Shown here: positions 1 through 8,254 of the stretch, piece after piece
Position numbering within the stretch: position 1 is the first letter of the stretch
Layout: the number at the start of each line of letters is the position of its first letter
NCBI GenBank assembly: GCA_963740395.1
Contig: CAVUEP010000089.1
Span: 1 to 64,000, forward strand
DNA: 64,000 bases
Source of the DNA: CADEEN01 sp963740395
GTDB taxonomy: Bacteria > Pseudomonadota > Gammaproteobacteria > Burkholderiales > Burkholderiaceae_C
Direction: 5' to 3'
Translations under genes and position numbers: made by a program
The notes under the pieces: model-generated
What the model was told of the DNA's origin: nothing
The model's input: only the letters and a program-made list of their open reading frames with translations
Database searches by the model: none

Positions 1-32
1 TGGTTTCAGACGCATTTGCGAAGGAGGCCACC

Positions 33-547
33 ATGGCAAAGCTCATCGTACCGCTGTCCGAACTCCAGGTCAAAAACGCCAAACCAAAGGATAAACCATA
101 CAAGTTATCCGACGGCGGCGGCCTGTTCGTAGAAGTCATGCCGAGCGGGTCTCGCATCTGGCGCTGGAAATTTCGCCAGGCCAACGGTAAGGAGAACGCA
201 CTGACGTTTGGTCCTTATCCGGAAATTACGTTGCAGGATGCGCGTGAAAGTGCTTGGCAGCGCGGCGCCTGATGCTGCAAGGGATCGACCCGGCCAAGCA
301 TCGCGACGACGCCAAACGACTGTTGAAAGAGCGCGCCGCCAATACTTTTGAAAAAATCGCCCGCGAGTGGCATGCCAACAGGGTTCCGACCTGGAGCGAG
401 CGCACCGCCAAGAACGTCCTGCAACGGCTGGAGGCAGATATCTTTCCTGCCATTGGCCGCAAGCCCATCGATGAACTCGGACACCTCGATGTGATCGCCG
501 CACTGCGCAAGATCGAGGAGCGCGGCGCAAGCGAGGTCGCCCATCGC
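33..547 (+). pseudogene. Truncated, frameshifted P4-type tyrosine integrase
   Basis: Amino-terminal part of a tyrosine recombinase of the P4/prophage type, which inserts mobile DNA, often at tRNA genes. The ATG at 33 follows AAGGAGG at 21-27. The first frame carries the DUF4102 arm-binding signature LSDGGGLFVEV (residues 25-35) and would end at 272. One G appears lost near 258, and the protein continues in another frame (AARRLMLQGIDP, then the SAM-like core-binding stretch ANTFEKIAREWH) to LRKIEERGA. The catalytic domain with its R-H-R-Y residues is absent because the sequence becomes antisense fliI at about 545-548. It is non-functional as it stands. The family call is firm; whether the break is natural or an assembly join is open. 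Confidence 0.85.
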
Positions 548-549
548 CA
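544..549. other. Junction between integrase and fliI sequence
   Basis: Integrase coding sequence on the plus strand ends at EVAHR. From about 545-548 the minus strand reads as FliI starting inside its Walker A loop (GSG, one base short). The two sources share only a GCC/CGCC microhomology. Neither gene continues on the other side, so this is a rearrangement breakpoint or a chimeric assembly join. No att-like direct repeat was noticed. Confidence 0.75.
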
Positions 550-1151
550 GAGCGGCGAAAAGGCCGATGCGCTGGCCGCGGCCGACGGTGAGCATGGCGT
601 TGATCGCGCGCACGCCGGTGTCCAGCGGCGCGCGCACCGGGTCGCGGTCCATCGCGTTGATCGGGCGCCGCACCATCGGCGCGGAGCGCGTGTTGTCGAT
701 CGGCCGCGGCGGTCCAGCGGCTGGCCATGCGGGTCGACGACGCGGCCGAGCAGGCCGTCGCCGACCGGCAGGTGCAGGCCGCGGTCTTCATTGCGGCGCC
801 AGGGGTGGCTTTCGGCGCCCAGGCGCGGCGGTGCGGCCGGTGGCCGGCCGCGGCGATCACGCGCGCCGCTGGCCAGGCCATGGACTTCGCCGGTGGGCAT
901 CAGGAAGGCGCGGTCGCCGTCGAAGCCGACGACTTCGGCCTGCACCGGCGGGCCGTGGTCGCCACGGACTTCGAAGACCGCGCCGACCGGCGCGCGGATG
1001 CCGGCGGCCTCGAGCACCAGCCCGGTCACGCGCACCAGCGAGCCGGCGCTGGCCAGCGGCTTGCGGCGCCGACGGCGTAGGCCTCGAGATCGGCCAGGTA
1101 GCGTTGCCAGCGGCCGCGTGTCGCGGTCCGGCTGCCTGGTGCCGGATTCAT
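545..1151 (-). pseudogene. fliI: FliI flagellar export ATPase, amino-terminal fragment
   Basis: FliI is the ATPase of the flagellar type III export apparatus. Only about 200 of the usual 440-480 residues remain. Recognisable pieces are VRVTGLVLEAAG, the segment LPVGDGLLGRVVDPHG, and NAMDRDPVRAPLDTGVRAIN leading to TVGRGQRIGLFA. The protein stops within the Walker A loop at the junction near 547, so all catalytic residues are lost. Two one-base indels, near 1060 and 712, split the remnant over three frames. The ATG at 1151 overlaps the fliH stop as ATGA, the normal coupled arrangement. It is the last gene of the fliF-G-H-I run and would normally be followed by fliJ. Confidence 0.85.
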
Positions 1152-1794
1152 GGCGCGGCCTCGTCGTCGTTCAGCGGCAGTGTCTGTCCCAGTGTGGCGG
1201 CAGCCTGCGCCCAGCGCGTCTCGATGCGGGCGTCGATGCTGCCGAGGTCGGACTCGATGCGGCAGCCGCCGCGCGCCAGCGTGGCGTCGGCCAGCAGCTG
1301 GCGCCGCGCGCGGTCAGGGCGTCGCCGGCGCCGTGCCTGCACCAGCGCGAGGTCGTCCGGATGCACGAAGACGCGGATGTGGCGCGCCGACAGCAGCACG
1401 GCGTTGACCGCCTCGGCTGGCCACCTGCGGCCACCAGCTCGGGCCGCGCCGCCAGTTCGCTGCGCACGACCTGGCGCGCCAGCGCGGTGGCTACGCGTGC
1501 CACGCTCTGGGCCAGCTCGCCCTCGAGCGCGATGAAAGCCTCGTCGAAGGCGACGACCAGCTGCCCGAGTTGCGCCGCCATCTGCTGCGCGAAGGTCTGC
1601 TTGAAACTCTCGAGCGCGACCAGTCCGTCGCGGTAGCCGTCCTGGTAGCCGGCCTGGCGCGCGTGCCTGCTGGTCGGCGCTGCGCTGGCGCCTCGGTGGC
1701 CGGCGCGGCCGGCCGCGCTGCTGTCGCCGAACGCGTCGGGGCGCCAGGCGGCAAAGGCCTCGAGCTCCTCGCGCGGAATGAAGCGCGAGTAGGG
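1148..1794 (-). CDS. fliH: FliH flagellar assembly protein (frameshifted, start lost)
   Basis: FliH binds and restrains the FliI export ATPase in the cytoplasm. The conserved amino-terminal segment SRFIPREELEAFAAWRP is readable, followed by a basic low-complexity stretch, then MAAQLGQLVVAFDEAFIALE and the carboxy-terminal HPDDLALVQ and IESDLGSIDARIETRW motifs. A one-base shift near 1415-1420 separates the last third from the rest. The frame is closed upstream by TAG at 1795-1797 before any ATG, so the true start, expected next to the fliG stop at 1815, is corrupted. Combined length of about 214 residues is near the family norm. The stop overlaps the fliI start. Confidence 0.85.
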
Positions 1795-1814
1795 CTACGT
1801 GCTGCCGGCGTCGA

Positions 1815-2822
1815 TCAGACGAATTCGTCATCGCCGCCGCCGCCCATCACGATCTGGCCTTCGTCGGCCAGGCGGCGCACGATCTTGAGCATTTCCTTCT
1901 GTTCGGCCTCGACCTCGGACAGCCGCACCGGGCCGCGCGATTCGAGGTCCTCGCGCAGCGTCTCGGCGGCGCGCGTGCTCATGTTCTTGAAGATCTTGTC
2001 GCGCAGCTCGGGCGTCGCGCCCTTGAGCGCAACCACCAGCGACTCGCTCTGCACTTCCTTCAGCAGGGTCTGGATGCCCTTGTCGTCGAGTTTCTCCAGG
2101 TCGTCGAAGATGAACATGTTGTCCATGATCTTCTGCGCCAGGTCGGCGTCGGCCTCGCGGATGTAGTCGAGCACGCCGGTTTCGAGCGAGCTGCCGAGCA
2201 GGTTGAGGATCTCGGCCGCGGTCTTCACGCCTCCCAGCGAGGCCTTGCGCATCTTGTCGCTGCCGGCCAGCACCTTGCTCATGACTTCGTTCAGGTCCTT
2301 CAGCGCAGCGGGCTGGATGCCGTCGAGGGTGGCGATGCGCACCAGGACCTCGTTGCGCTGGCGTTCGGCAAAGCACTTCAGGACCGCGCCGGCCTGTTCG
2401 TGGTCGAGGTGCACCAGGATGGCGGCAACGATCTGCGGATGCTCGTTGCGCAGGAGTTCGGCCACCGACGCGGCGTCGATCCACTTCAGGCTTTCGATCC
2501 CCGAGACATCGCTGCCCTGCATGATGCGGTCGATCAGCAGGTTGGCCTTGTCGTCGCCGAGTGCCTTGCGCAGCACGTCCTTGACGTACTGGTCGTTGTC
2601 GGCCACGAGCATGGTCTGGTTGCCCGCCTGGCCGTTGAACTTCTCCAGCACGCCCTCGACCTTCTCGCGCGAGACCGCCTTCATCCTGGCGATGGTCTCG
2701 CCCAGGCGCTGTACTTCCTTGGGTTCGAGATGGCGAAAGACGTCGGCGGCCTCTTCCTCGCCGAGCGACATCAGCAGGATCGCGGCGTCCTCGAGGCCGG
2801 CGTCGTCCAACGCACCGCTCAT
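1815..2822 (-). CDS. fliG: FliG flagellar motor switch protein
   Basis: FliG forms the switch ring of the basal body. It binds FliF through its amino-terminal domain and interacts with MotA through charged helices at its carboxy end. The 335-residue frame is intact and of family length. It shows the EHPQ motif of the middle domain (residues 127-130, followed by IVAAILVHL), the segment MFIFDDLEKLDD, and the carboxy-terminal KGATPELRDKIFKNMSTRAA torque region. The ATG at 2822 overlaps the fliF stop by four bases. Direct order with fliF upstream and fliH downstream supports the call. Confidence 0.97.
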   Translation of the reverse strand: MSGALDDAGLEDAAILLMSLGEEEAADVFRHLEPKEVQRLGETIARMKAVSREKVEGVLEKFNGQAGNQTMLVADNDQYVKDVLRKALGDDKANLLIDRIMQGSDVSGIESLKWIDAASVAELLRNEHPQIVAAILVHLDHEQAGAVLKCFAERQRNEVLVRIATLDGIQPAALKDLNEVMSKVLAGSDKMRKASLGGVKTAAEILNLLGSSLETGVLDYIREADADLAQKIMDNMFIFDDLEKLDDKGIQTLLKEVQSESLVVALKGATPELRDKIFKNMSTRAAETLREDLESRGPVRLSEVEAEQKEMLKIVRRLADEGQIVMGGGGDDEFV

Positions 2823-4486
2823 GTAGGTTCTCCATTGACCCAGGTGCGCACGATGTTGGCCACCGCCGCCGGGTTCTGGCGCGCGATCGCACGGGCGTCG
2901 TTCAGCCGGTCGTTGTTGCGCGGCGCCTCGAGCGCGGGCTGGTTCGGGGTCGGCAGCGGCAATCCGTCATTGGCCACCAGGTTCAATGCCGCGCCCGTTT
3001 GCGGCGAGGGCGTCAGCGCGGCCTTCAGCGCCGGGCGCAGGAAGCCGAACACGACCAGCAGCGCAACCAGCGTCAGCGCGGCGGGCGTGGCGCCGGCGCG
3101 CAACAGGTCGGTCAACCACTCCTGCTGCCACAGCGGCAGGTCGGCGGCCTTGGGCGCGGGCTCGACGCGGAACGGGGCGTTGATCAGCTTCACCGAGTCG
3201 CCGCGCTCCTTGGTAAAGCCGATGCTCTCCTGCACCAGGGCGGTGAGCTTCTCGATCTCGTCGCCAGACAGCGGCGTGCTGGTGGTCTTGCCGTTGGCGG
3301 CGGTCGTGACGCGGTGGTTGACGACCACCGCGGCGGCCAGTCGCTTGACATTGCCGGTGGCGTTGCGCGTCACGCGCACGGTCTTGTCGACTTCGTAGTT
3401 GGTCACGTTGTCGCGGCGCTGGCTGCCGCCGACCGCATTGCCCGCCTCGGCGGTGCGCAGCGGCGTGGCCGCGCCGGTCAGCGGCGCCGTGGCCGGCACG
3501 GGCGGCTGGTTGGATGTGGCGCCGGGCACGCCCGAGGGCGTGGCCTGCGCGCCGCTGCCGGATTCCGAACTCTGCTGGCTGCGCACGGTGGCGGCCTCAC
3601 TGCCCTGGTTCGGCTTGAACGACTCGGACGTGGCTTCGGTCTGCGAGAAATCGATGTCGGCGGCCACGGTGGCGCGCAGGTTGTCGCGGCCGACCACGGG
3701 CTCGAGGATCTCGATCACGCGCTTGACATAGCTGGCCTCGACCTGCGCCACGTACTGCAGCTGCTGGGCGTCCAGGCCCTGGCCCGTGATCGGCTCGCTC
3801 GCGCCCGACAGCAGCGCGCCGGTCTGGTCGAGCACGCTGACGGCCTTGGGGCTGAGTTCGGGCACCGAGGCCGACACCAGGTGCACGATGCCGGCGATCT
3901 GGGTGCGGTCGAGCATGCGGCCCGGATGCAGCGTCAGCAGCACCGAGGCCGAAGGTTTCTGTTGTTCGCGAAAGAAGCCGTTCTGGTTCGGCAGCGCCAG
4001 GTGCACGCGCGCCGCCTGCACCGAACCCAGGGCGCCGATCGAGCGCGTCAGCTCGCCTTCGAGGCCGCGCTGGAATGTCAGGCGCTCCTGGAACTGGGTC
4101 TGGCCGAAGCGCGCGCTGTCCATCAGTTCGAAGCCGACGATGCTGCCCTTGGGCAGGCCCGCCGACGCCAGCTTGAGCCGCGCGTCATGCACCTGCGAGG
4201 CCGGCACCAGGATCGCATTGCCGCCGTCGGCGTGGCGGTAGGCGATGTTCATCTGCGACAGCTGCGCAATGATCGCGCCGCCGTCCTTCTCGCTCAGGTT
4301 GGCGTACAGAACCTTGTAGTCGCCCTTCTGGCTCCACAGCGTCAGCGCCACGGCAACCGCGGCCAGTGCCGCGACGCTGACGGCGAGCGTGAACTTGGTC
4401 TTGGCGGGGATGGCATTCATTGTCGAGAGGCTGGCAGCCGTCGGCGGGGCGACGAGGTTTCCGGCGTTGGCAATGGCGTTTTCCAT
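2819..4486 (-). CDS. fliF: FliF flagellar MS-ring protein
   Basis: FliF builds the MS ring in the inner membrane on which the rod and switch assemble. The 555-residue protein has a first membrane helix at about 32-51, a large periplasmic part with YscJ/FliF ring-building folds and a low-complexity insert near its middle, and a second helix at about 470-487. Its tail (ARAIARQNPAAVANIVRTWV) matches the FliG-binding segment. The length fits the family. It is the promoter-proximal gene of the fliFGHI operon and diverges from fliE across a 230-bp gap. Confidence 0.97.
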   Translation of the reverse strand: MENAIANAGNLVAPPTAASLSTMNAIPAKTKFTLAVSVAALAAVAVALTLWSQKGDYKVLYANLSEKDGGAIIAQLSQMNIAYRHADGGNAILVPASQVHDARLKLASAGLPKGSIVGFELMDSARFGQTQFQERLTFQRGLEGELTRSIGALGSVQAARVHLALPNQNGFFREQQKPSASVLLTLHPGRMLDRTQIAGIVHLVSASVPELSPKAVSVLDQTGALLSGASEPITGQGLDAQQLQYVAQVEASYVKRVIEILEPVVGRDNLRATVAADIDFSQTEATSESFKPNQGSEAATVRSQQSSESGSGAQATPSGVPGATSNQPPVPATAPLTGAATPLRTAEAGNAVGGSQRRDNVTNYEVDKTVRVTRNATGNVKRLAAAVVVNHRVTTAANGKTTSTPLSGDEIEKLTALVQESIGFTKERGDSVKLINAPFRVEPAPKAADLPLWQQEWLTDLLRAGATPAALTLVALLVVFGFLRPALKAALTPSPQTGAALNLVANDGLPLPTPNQPALEAPRNNDRLNDARAIARQNPAAVANIVRTWVNGEPT

Positions 4487-4716
4487 GGTCGGCGTGGTGT
4501 GTCAAAGCGCTGCAGGCTCGCAGGTCACACCTGCTCACACCTGCATCGATGGGGGCCATTGTTCGGCAGCGCCCGGCAAAGCTATAGGGCGAACAGTCGG
4601 CGAAAGCCGCGCTTGTTCAACATGCTGTGCCGGCCCGTACCCACCTACAGTGCCGCCATGCCCCGACTTGCGGCCCCTGTGCTGCACGTCGCCGGGCGTG
4701 ACAGGAGTCACAGTTC
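4487..4716. promoter_or_regulatory. Divergent fliF/fliE intergenic region
   Basis: This 230-bp gap must hold the promoters of the minus-strand fliFGHI operon and the plus-strand fliE gene. I see AGGAG at 4703-4707 as the fliE ribosome binding site. No convincing sigma-54 or sigma-28 promoter could be picked out by eye. Confidence 0.5.
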
Positions 4717-5049
4717 ATGGACCGTGTTCATCTCAAGCCCTTCGATTTTGCGCAGGCCGTGGCGCGAGCCGGCCTGCAGTCCAACGGCCAGCCGTTGGCG
4801 CCTTCCCGGCCCGCCGCGGTCGAGGGCGGCGGCTTTGCCGCAGCCATGACACAGGCGCTGAAGTCGGTCAGCGCGCAGCAGATGCAGGCGCAGCAGATGC
4901 AGCGCGAAGTCCAGCTCGACAACCCGACGGTCAGCCTGGAGCAGACGATGATCGCGATGCAGAAGGGTCAGATCGGTTTCCAGGCGGCGCTGCAGGTGCG
5001 CAACCAGCTGGTGCGGGCCTACACCGACATCATGAACATGCACGTTTGA
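4717..5049 (+). CDS. fliE: FliE hook-basal body complex protein
   Basis: FliE joins the MS ring to the proximal rod and is the first protein sent through the flagellar export gate. The 110-residue frame has the family's usual length, a glycine/alanine-rich front and the conserved carboxy half with VSLEQTMIAMQKGQIGFQ and VRNQLVRAYTDIMNM. The start ATG at 4717 has AGGAG at 4703-4707. It stands alone on the plus strand, divergent from fliF and convergent with ycgR 27 bp downstream, a layout common in Burkholderiales. Confidence 0.96.
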   Translation: MDRVHLKPFDFAQAVARAGLQSNGQPLAPSRPAAVEGGGFAAAMTQALKSVSAQQMQAQQMQREVQLDNPTVSLEQTMIAMQKGQIGFQAALQVRNQLVRAYTDIMNMHV

Positions 5050-5076
5050 GATGACGGCCCCAAGCCGCCGCGTGCA

Positions 5077-5847
5077 TCACGACAACGAGAACAGCCGTTT
5101 GCGTTTCTGCGTCTGGTCGATGTAGCGCTGCAAATCGCGCTGTGCCGCGCCGTCGAGCCTGCCGAAGGCGCATCCCAGTCGCAGCGCGCCCGGGGTCGTT
5201 TCCATGCCGGTGCCGACATGCTGGATCGTCAACGAGGTCGAGAAGCGCGCGTTGGCGTCGAGCTCGACCTGCACGTCCTGGAGTCGCAGCCCGGCCGCCA
5301 GCGGTGGTGCGCCGGCAGGCAGCGCCAGCGCGCAGCCGCCCACACTGATATCCAGCACGCGCAGCGCCATCAGCTTGTCGGGTGTGGCCGGGTGGCGCAG
5401 CGTGACCGTAGGCGAGCCGGCGGCCGGCGTGCGCACGCGAAAGCTCTCGCGGCGCTGAAAGCGGTAGACCACAGTGGGCAACGCGGCCTGCAGGGCGCTG
5501 CTGGTACTGCCATGCACCAGCACCAGGTGCTGCAGGTCGAACTGCAGTTTCACGTTGTCGAGGTACGCCACCACGGTGGCCTCGCCGGCATCGACCAGGG
5601 CCCGCACGCCGGGTTGGCCGGCATCGGCGGCCAGCGACAACCGGTTCTGCTGCGCGTCGACCGTCCACACCGTCGTGGTGTACGCGGCACCGCCCGGCGC
5701 AGACAGGTGCACCAGCACGTTGTGGTCGACCAGTTGGCGCAGCAGGGCTTGCAGGGCGATAGGCTGCGTGACCGCGAACTCGTCCAGCGAGTTGCCGCTG
5801 AGCTGCTGCAGCGCGGCGGGCTGGGTGTCCTGGAAGTTTGGCTGCAT
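5077..5847 (-). CDS. ycgR: YcgR-type flagellar brake, PilZ c-di-GMP receptor
   Basis: YcgR proteins bind cyclic di-GMP through a PilZ domain and slow the flagellar motor. The 256-residue protein has an amino-terminal YcgR domain (about residues 10-115) and a carboxy-terminal PilZ domain carrying the arginine motif RRESFR (132-137) and DISVGG (166-171), the two halves of the ligand site. I chose the ATG at 5847; a longer frame to 5943 would run through fliT. It sits 10 bp behind fliT and probably shares the promoter in front of fliS. A diguanylate cyclase lies at 38.7 kb. Confidence 0.92.
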   Translation of the reverse strand: MQPNFQDTQPAALQQLSGNSLDEFAVTQPIALQALLRQLVDHNVLVHLSAPGGAAYTTTVWTVDAQQNRLSLAADAGQPGVRALVDAGEATVVAYLDNVKLQFDLQHLVLVHGSTSSALQAALPTVVYRFQRRESFRVRTPAAGSPTVTLRHPATPDKLMALRVLDISVGGCALALPAGAPPLAAGLRLQDVQVELDANARFSTSLTIQHVGTGMETTPGALRLGCAFGRLDGAAQRDLQRYIDQTQKRKRLFSLS

Positions 5848-5857
5848 CGCCTGGCAC

Positions 5858-6157
5858 TCAATGCAGGGTGCGGACCTTGCCGTCGAGCATGCGGTCGAGG
5901 TCCTCGAGCCAGGGCTCGGCCAGGGTGCGCATCTCGGCGTCATTGACGAGGATGCGTTGCATCATGCGCGTCTTCAGGCGCGCCTCTTCGCCCGACAGGT
6001 TGGTGTTGCCGGCGGCATGCTTGAGCTGCGCGATCAGCAGCACGCAGGCGCCTTCGAGCTTGACGACCTGGTCCCAGTTGGCTTCGCGGGCCGCGCTGAG
6101 CATGTCGGTGCTGGCTTGTTCCAGCGCTTCGTAGTAACCGAGGAGGGGGGTGTTCAT
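5858..6157 (-). CDS. fliT: FliT-like flagellar export chaperone
   Basis: FliT-family proteins are small helical chaperones for the filament cap protein FliD; in enterobacteria FliT also modulates FlhDC. This 99-residue protein shows the family pattern of LLGYYEALEQAS, then MLSAAREANWDQVVKLEG and LIAQLKHAAG. It lies between fliS and ycgR, 21 bp after the fliS stop, where fliT is expected. Sequence conservation in this family is low, so the call rests on pattern plus position. Confidence 0.85.
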   Translation of the reverse strand: MNTPLLGYYEALEQASTDMLSAAREANWDQVVKLEGACVLLIAQLKHAAGNTNLSGEEARLKTRMMQRILVNDAEMRTLAEPWLEDLDRMLDGKVRTLH

Positions 6158-6178
6158 CGTGAGTCCTGATGGAACGCG

Positions 6179-6619
6179 TCAGGGGTGAGGGGCGGCTTGG
6201 GGTGCAATCGAGGCCCAGGCCTCGCGGATCGGCTGGATCAGCGCCAGGCATTCGGTGAGTGCCTTGGCGTCATTGCGCAGATTGGCCTGCGTCAGGCGCA
6301 GCGTGATGTAGGCATAGAGGTCGTTCAGGTCGGCGGCCAGCGGGCCGCTGCTCAGGTCCAGACTGGCCTTCAGGCCTTCGTCGACGATGCGCGCGGCGCG
6401 CACGATGGCGCGGCACTTGGCCTCGATCTGGTTGCTCTTGAGGGCGCCGATGGCCTGCGCCACGGCTTCGACATAGGCATCCAGCAGCATCGTCACCAGG
6501 CGGTGCGGTGAGGCGTCAGCGACGCCGGTCTCGACGCCCACGCGGGCGTACATCTGGGTCATCGGGGCGGTTCCGGGTCGGCGGGTCATGCTGGGCGAGG
6601 CAAATCGAGAGGCGTACAT
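6179..6619 (-). CDS. fliS: FliS flagellin export chaperone
   Basis: FliS binds the carboxy end of flagellin in the cytoplasm and keeps it from polymerising before export. The 146-residue frame contains the typical SPHRLVTMLLDAYVEAVAQA helix and DLNDLYAYITLRLTQANL. It carries about 20 extra residues before the conserved YARV core; an internal ATG (MTQMYARV) is an alternative start. A sigma-28-type promoter precedes it. It heads the fliS-fliT-ycgR group. Confidence 0.95.
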   Translation of the reverse strand: MYASRFASPSMTRRPGTAPMTQMYARVGVETGVADASPHRLVTMLLDAYVEAVAQAIGALKSNQIEAKCRAIVRAARIVDEGLKASLDLSSGPLAADLNDLYAYITLRLTQANLRNDAKALTECLALIQPIREAWASIAPQAAPHP

Positions 6620-6655
6620 GGCGTCGTCATTCGGTGCGTGCTGCGGATAGTCAAG

Positions 6656-6683
6656 TTATCGGTTCCTCGCCTGCTGGACTTGA
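6656..6683 (-). promoter_or_regulatory. Candidate sigma-28 (FliA) promoter of fliS-fliT-ycgR
   Basis: Read on the minus strand, TCAAGTCC is followed after 12 bases by ACCGATAA. The second box matches the FliA -10 consensus GCCGATAA at seven of eight positions. The first box is nearly identical to those before fliD and the second flagellin gene. It ends about 36 bp before the fliS start. Confidence 0.75.
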
Positions 6684-6733
6684 GGCCCATCAGTGCCCCG
6701 GCAGCGCGCGATTTGGGCCTCGATCAGTCAATG

Positions 6734-6762
6734 AAAAACGGCCTGCACGCGGTGCAGGCCGT
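6734..6762 (-). terminator. Rho-independent terminator of fliD
   Basis: ACGGCCTGCAC (6738-6748) and GTGCAGGCCGT (6752-6762) form a perfect 11-bp stem with a three-base loop. On the minus strand the hairpin is followed by TTTT. It lies 30 bp past the fliD stop and separates fliD from fliS. Confidence 0.9.
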
Positions 6763-6791
6763 CGACCAATCCGTGCGCACTTCATTCGCGC

Positions 6792-8144
6792 TCAGTAGCT
6801 GTCGTCGCGCTTGTTCCAGTTCGTGATCTGCTGCTGAACGAAGTTGCCCAGGCCGGTCAGTTGATTCAAGCTCGCGTCGAGCGCCGAGTACTGGCGCGTG
6901 ATGCGCTCCTGCACCCGCAGAACTCGATCCTCAAGCCGCTGCTGGTCCTTGTCGTTGCGGGCGATCGACTCGCGCAGGCCAGTCGCACGGCTGGTCAGCA
7001 GGCCGTCGGTGCCGACGATGCCGTCGGTGAGCGCCTTGAAGCGCGTGCCGAAGCCCGTCTCGAGGGTACTGAAGGCGCGCGCGACCTCTCCCGGGTTGGC
7101 CAGGGCGGCGTCCAGGGCCGCGTCGCTGACCGTGATCGAGCCGTCGCGTTGCATTTGCAGGCCCAGATCGGACAGGCGCGCAAAGGCCGTCGATGCCGGC
7201 GAGGACTGCTGCAGCAGGCCCCGCAGCCGGCTTTGCAGGCTCACCGCCGTGCGGTCGCCCTGCAGCGCGCCTGCGGATTTCGAGGCCTCGTCGTATTTCG
7301 TCTGTGTTGTCAGGTACTTGTTGATCTCGTTGTAGGCGGCGACGAAGTCGGTGATGCCCTTGCGCAGTGTTGTGGTGTCGGGGCCCAGCGTGATCTGCAC
7401 CGGCGTCGTCGTCACGCGGCTCAAGGTCAGGCCCAGTCCGTCGATCACGTCGGTCAGCACATTGCTGGCCGACGTGATCTGCAGGCCGTTGACGCGCAGC
7501 ACGGCGTTCGCGGCGGGGCGGTCCTGGCCCATGTTGCCGGGATAGGTCAGCGCCGACAGCTGGCCGCTGGCGCCCGACACGGCAATGCTGACGGCATTGG
7601 CCGTGCCGGTGTCCGAGGCGGTGAAGACCAGGCGCGGGCCCGTGCTGTCCTGAATGATGGCGGCGTTGACGCCCGCGGCGGCGGCATTGATCTGGTCGCG
7701 CACGGCGCTCAGGCTGCTGCCGTCGAGAATCTCGATCGGTACGGCGTTGCCGCCGCGCGTGATCGTGATCGTGCCCGCGCCCATGTTGCTGGCGTCGGTG
7801 ATGGCGCCCTCGGCGGTGGAGAGCGACTGCGCGGCGGCCAGGCTGGTGACGTCGATGCTGTAGCTGGCTGGGGTTGAGGTGCCCTGTGCCGTGACGGCCA
7901 CGGCGGTGGCGTCGCTGCTGCGCGCGCTCGCGCGGGCCCAGAAATCGGTTGAGCCGAGCTGGCCGGCGGCCGACTGCAGGTTGCCGGCGTAGCTTTGCAG
8001 CAGCCCGAACGAGGACAGCTGGGTGTTGAGCTTGGTCTTGCGTTCCTGCAGCAACTCGATCGGCCGGCGCTCGAGCGCGACCAATTGCGACACGATGCTC
8101 TTGACGTCGAGCCCGCTGCCGATACCGGGGGAGGAAAGTGCCAT
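6792..8144 (-). CDS. fliD: FliD flagellar filament cap protein
   Basis: FliD caps the growing filament and folds incoming flagellin. The intact 450-residue frame begins with the characteristic GIGSGLDVKSIVSQLV and has the heptad-rich amino end ELLQERKTKLNTQLSSFGLL. It carries the FliD carboxy domain (TLRKGITDFVAAYNEINKYL) and ends in a coiled coil (RVQERITRQYSALDASLNQL). Length is slightly short of many homologs but nothing appears missing. It lies between flagellin and fliS, has its own sigma-28-type promoter and is closed by a strong terminator. Confidence 0.96.
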   Translation of the reverse strand: MALSSPGIGSGLDVKSIVSQLVALERRPIELLQERKTKLNTQLSSFGLLQSYAGNLQSAAGQLGSTDFWARASARSSDATAVAVTAQGTSTPASYSIDVTSLAAAQSLSTAEGAITDASNMGAGTITITRGGNAVPIEILDGSSLSAVRDQINAAAAGVNAAIIQDSTGPRLVFTASDTGTANAVSIAVSGASGQLSALTYPGNMGQDRPAANAVLRVNGLQITSASNVLTDVIDGLGLTLSRVTTTPVQITLGPDTTTLRKGITDFVAAYNEINKYLTTQTKYDEASKSAGALQGDRTAVSLQSRLRGLLQQSSPASTAFARLSDLGLQMQRDGSITVSDAALDAALANPGEVARAFSTLETGFGTRFKALTDGIVGTDGLLTSRATGLRESIARNDKDQQRLEDRVLRVQERITRQYSALDASLNQLTGLGNFVQQQITNWNKRDDSY

Positions 8145-8168
8145 GCGTGTGCGCTCCGTTCAGCAGGG

Positions 8169-8195
8169 ATATCGGCAGAACGCGCGCCGACTTGA
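8169..8195 (-). promoter_or_regulatory. Candidate sigma-28 (FliA) promoter of fliD
   Basis: On the minus strand TCAAGTCG, an 11-base spacer and GCCGATAT give a close match to the FliA consensus with canonical spacing. The site ends about 25 bp before the fliD start. The -35 box is identical over eight bases to that of the second flagellin gene. Confidence 0.8.
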
Positions 8196-8254
8196 GGCCC
8201 GCATCGGGTCGACCTGGGTCGGTCGAAACCCGAATACGCTGAAGCGAATGTGGG

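Noticed and set aside
2999..4849. Open frame of 616 codons on the plus strand
   Set aside because: Antisense to fliF; composition dominated by Arg, Gly and Gln, no domain.
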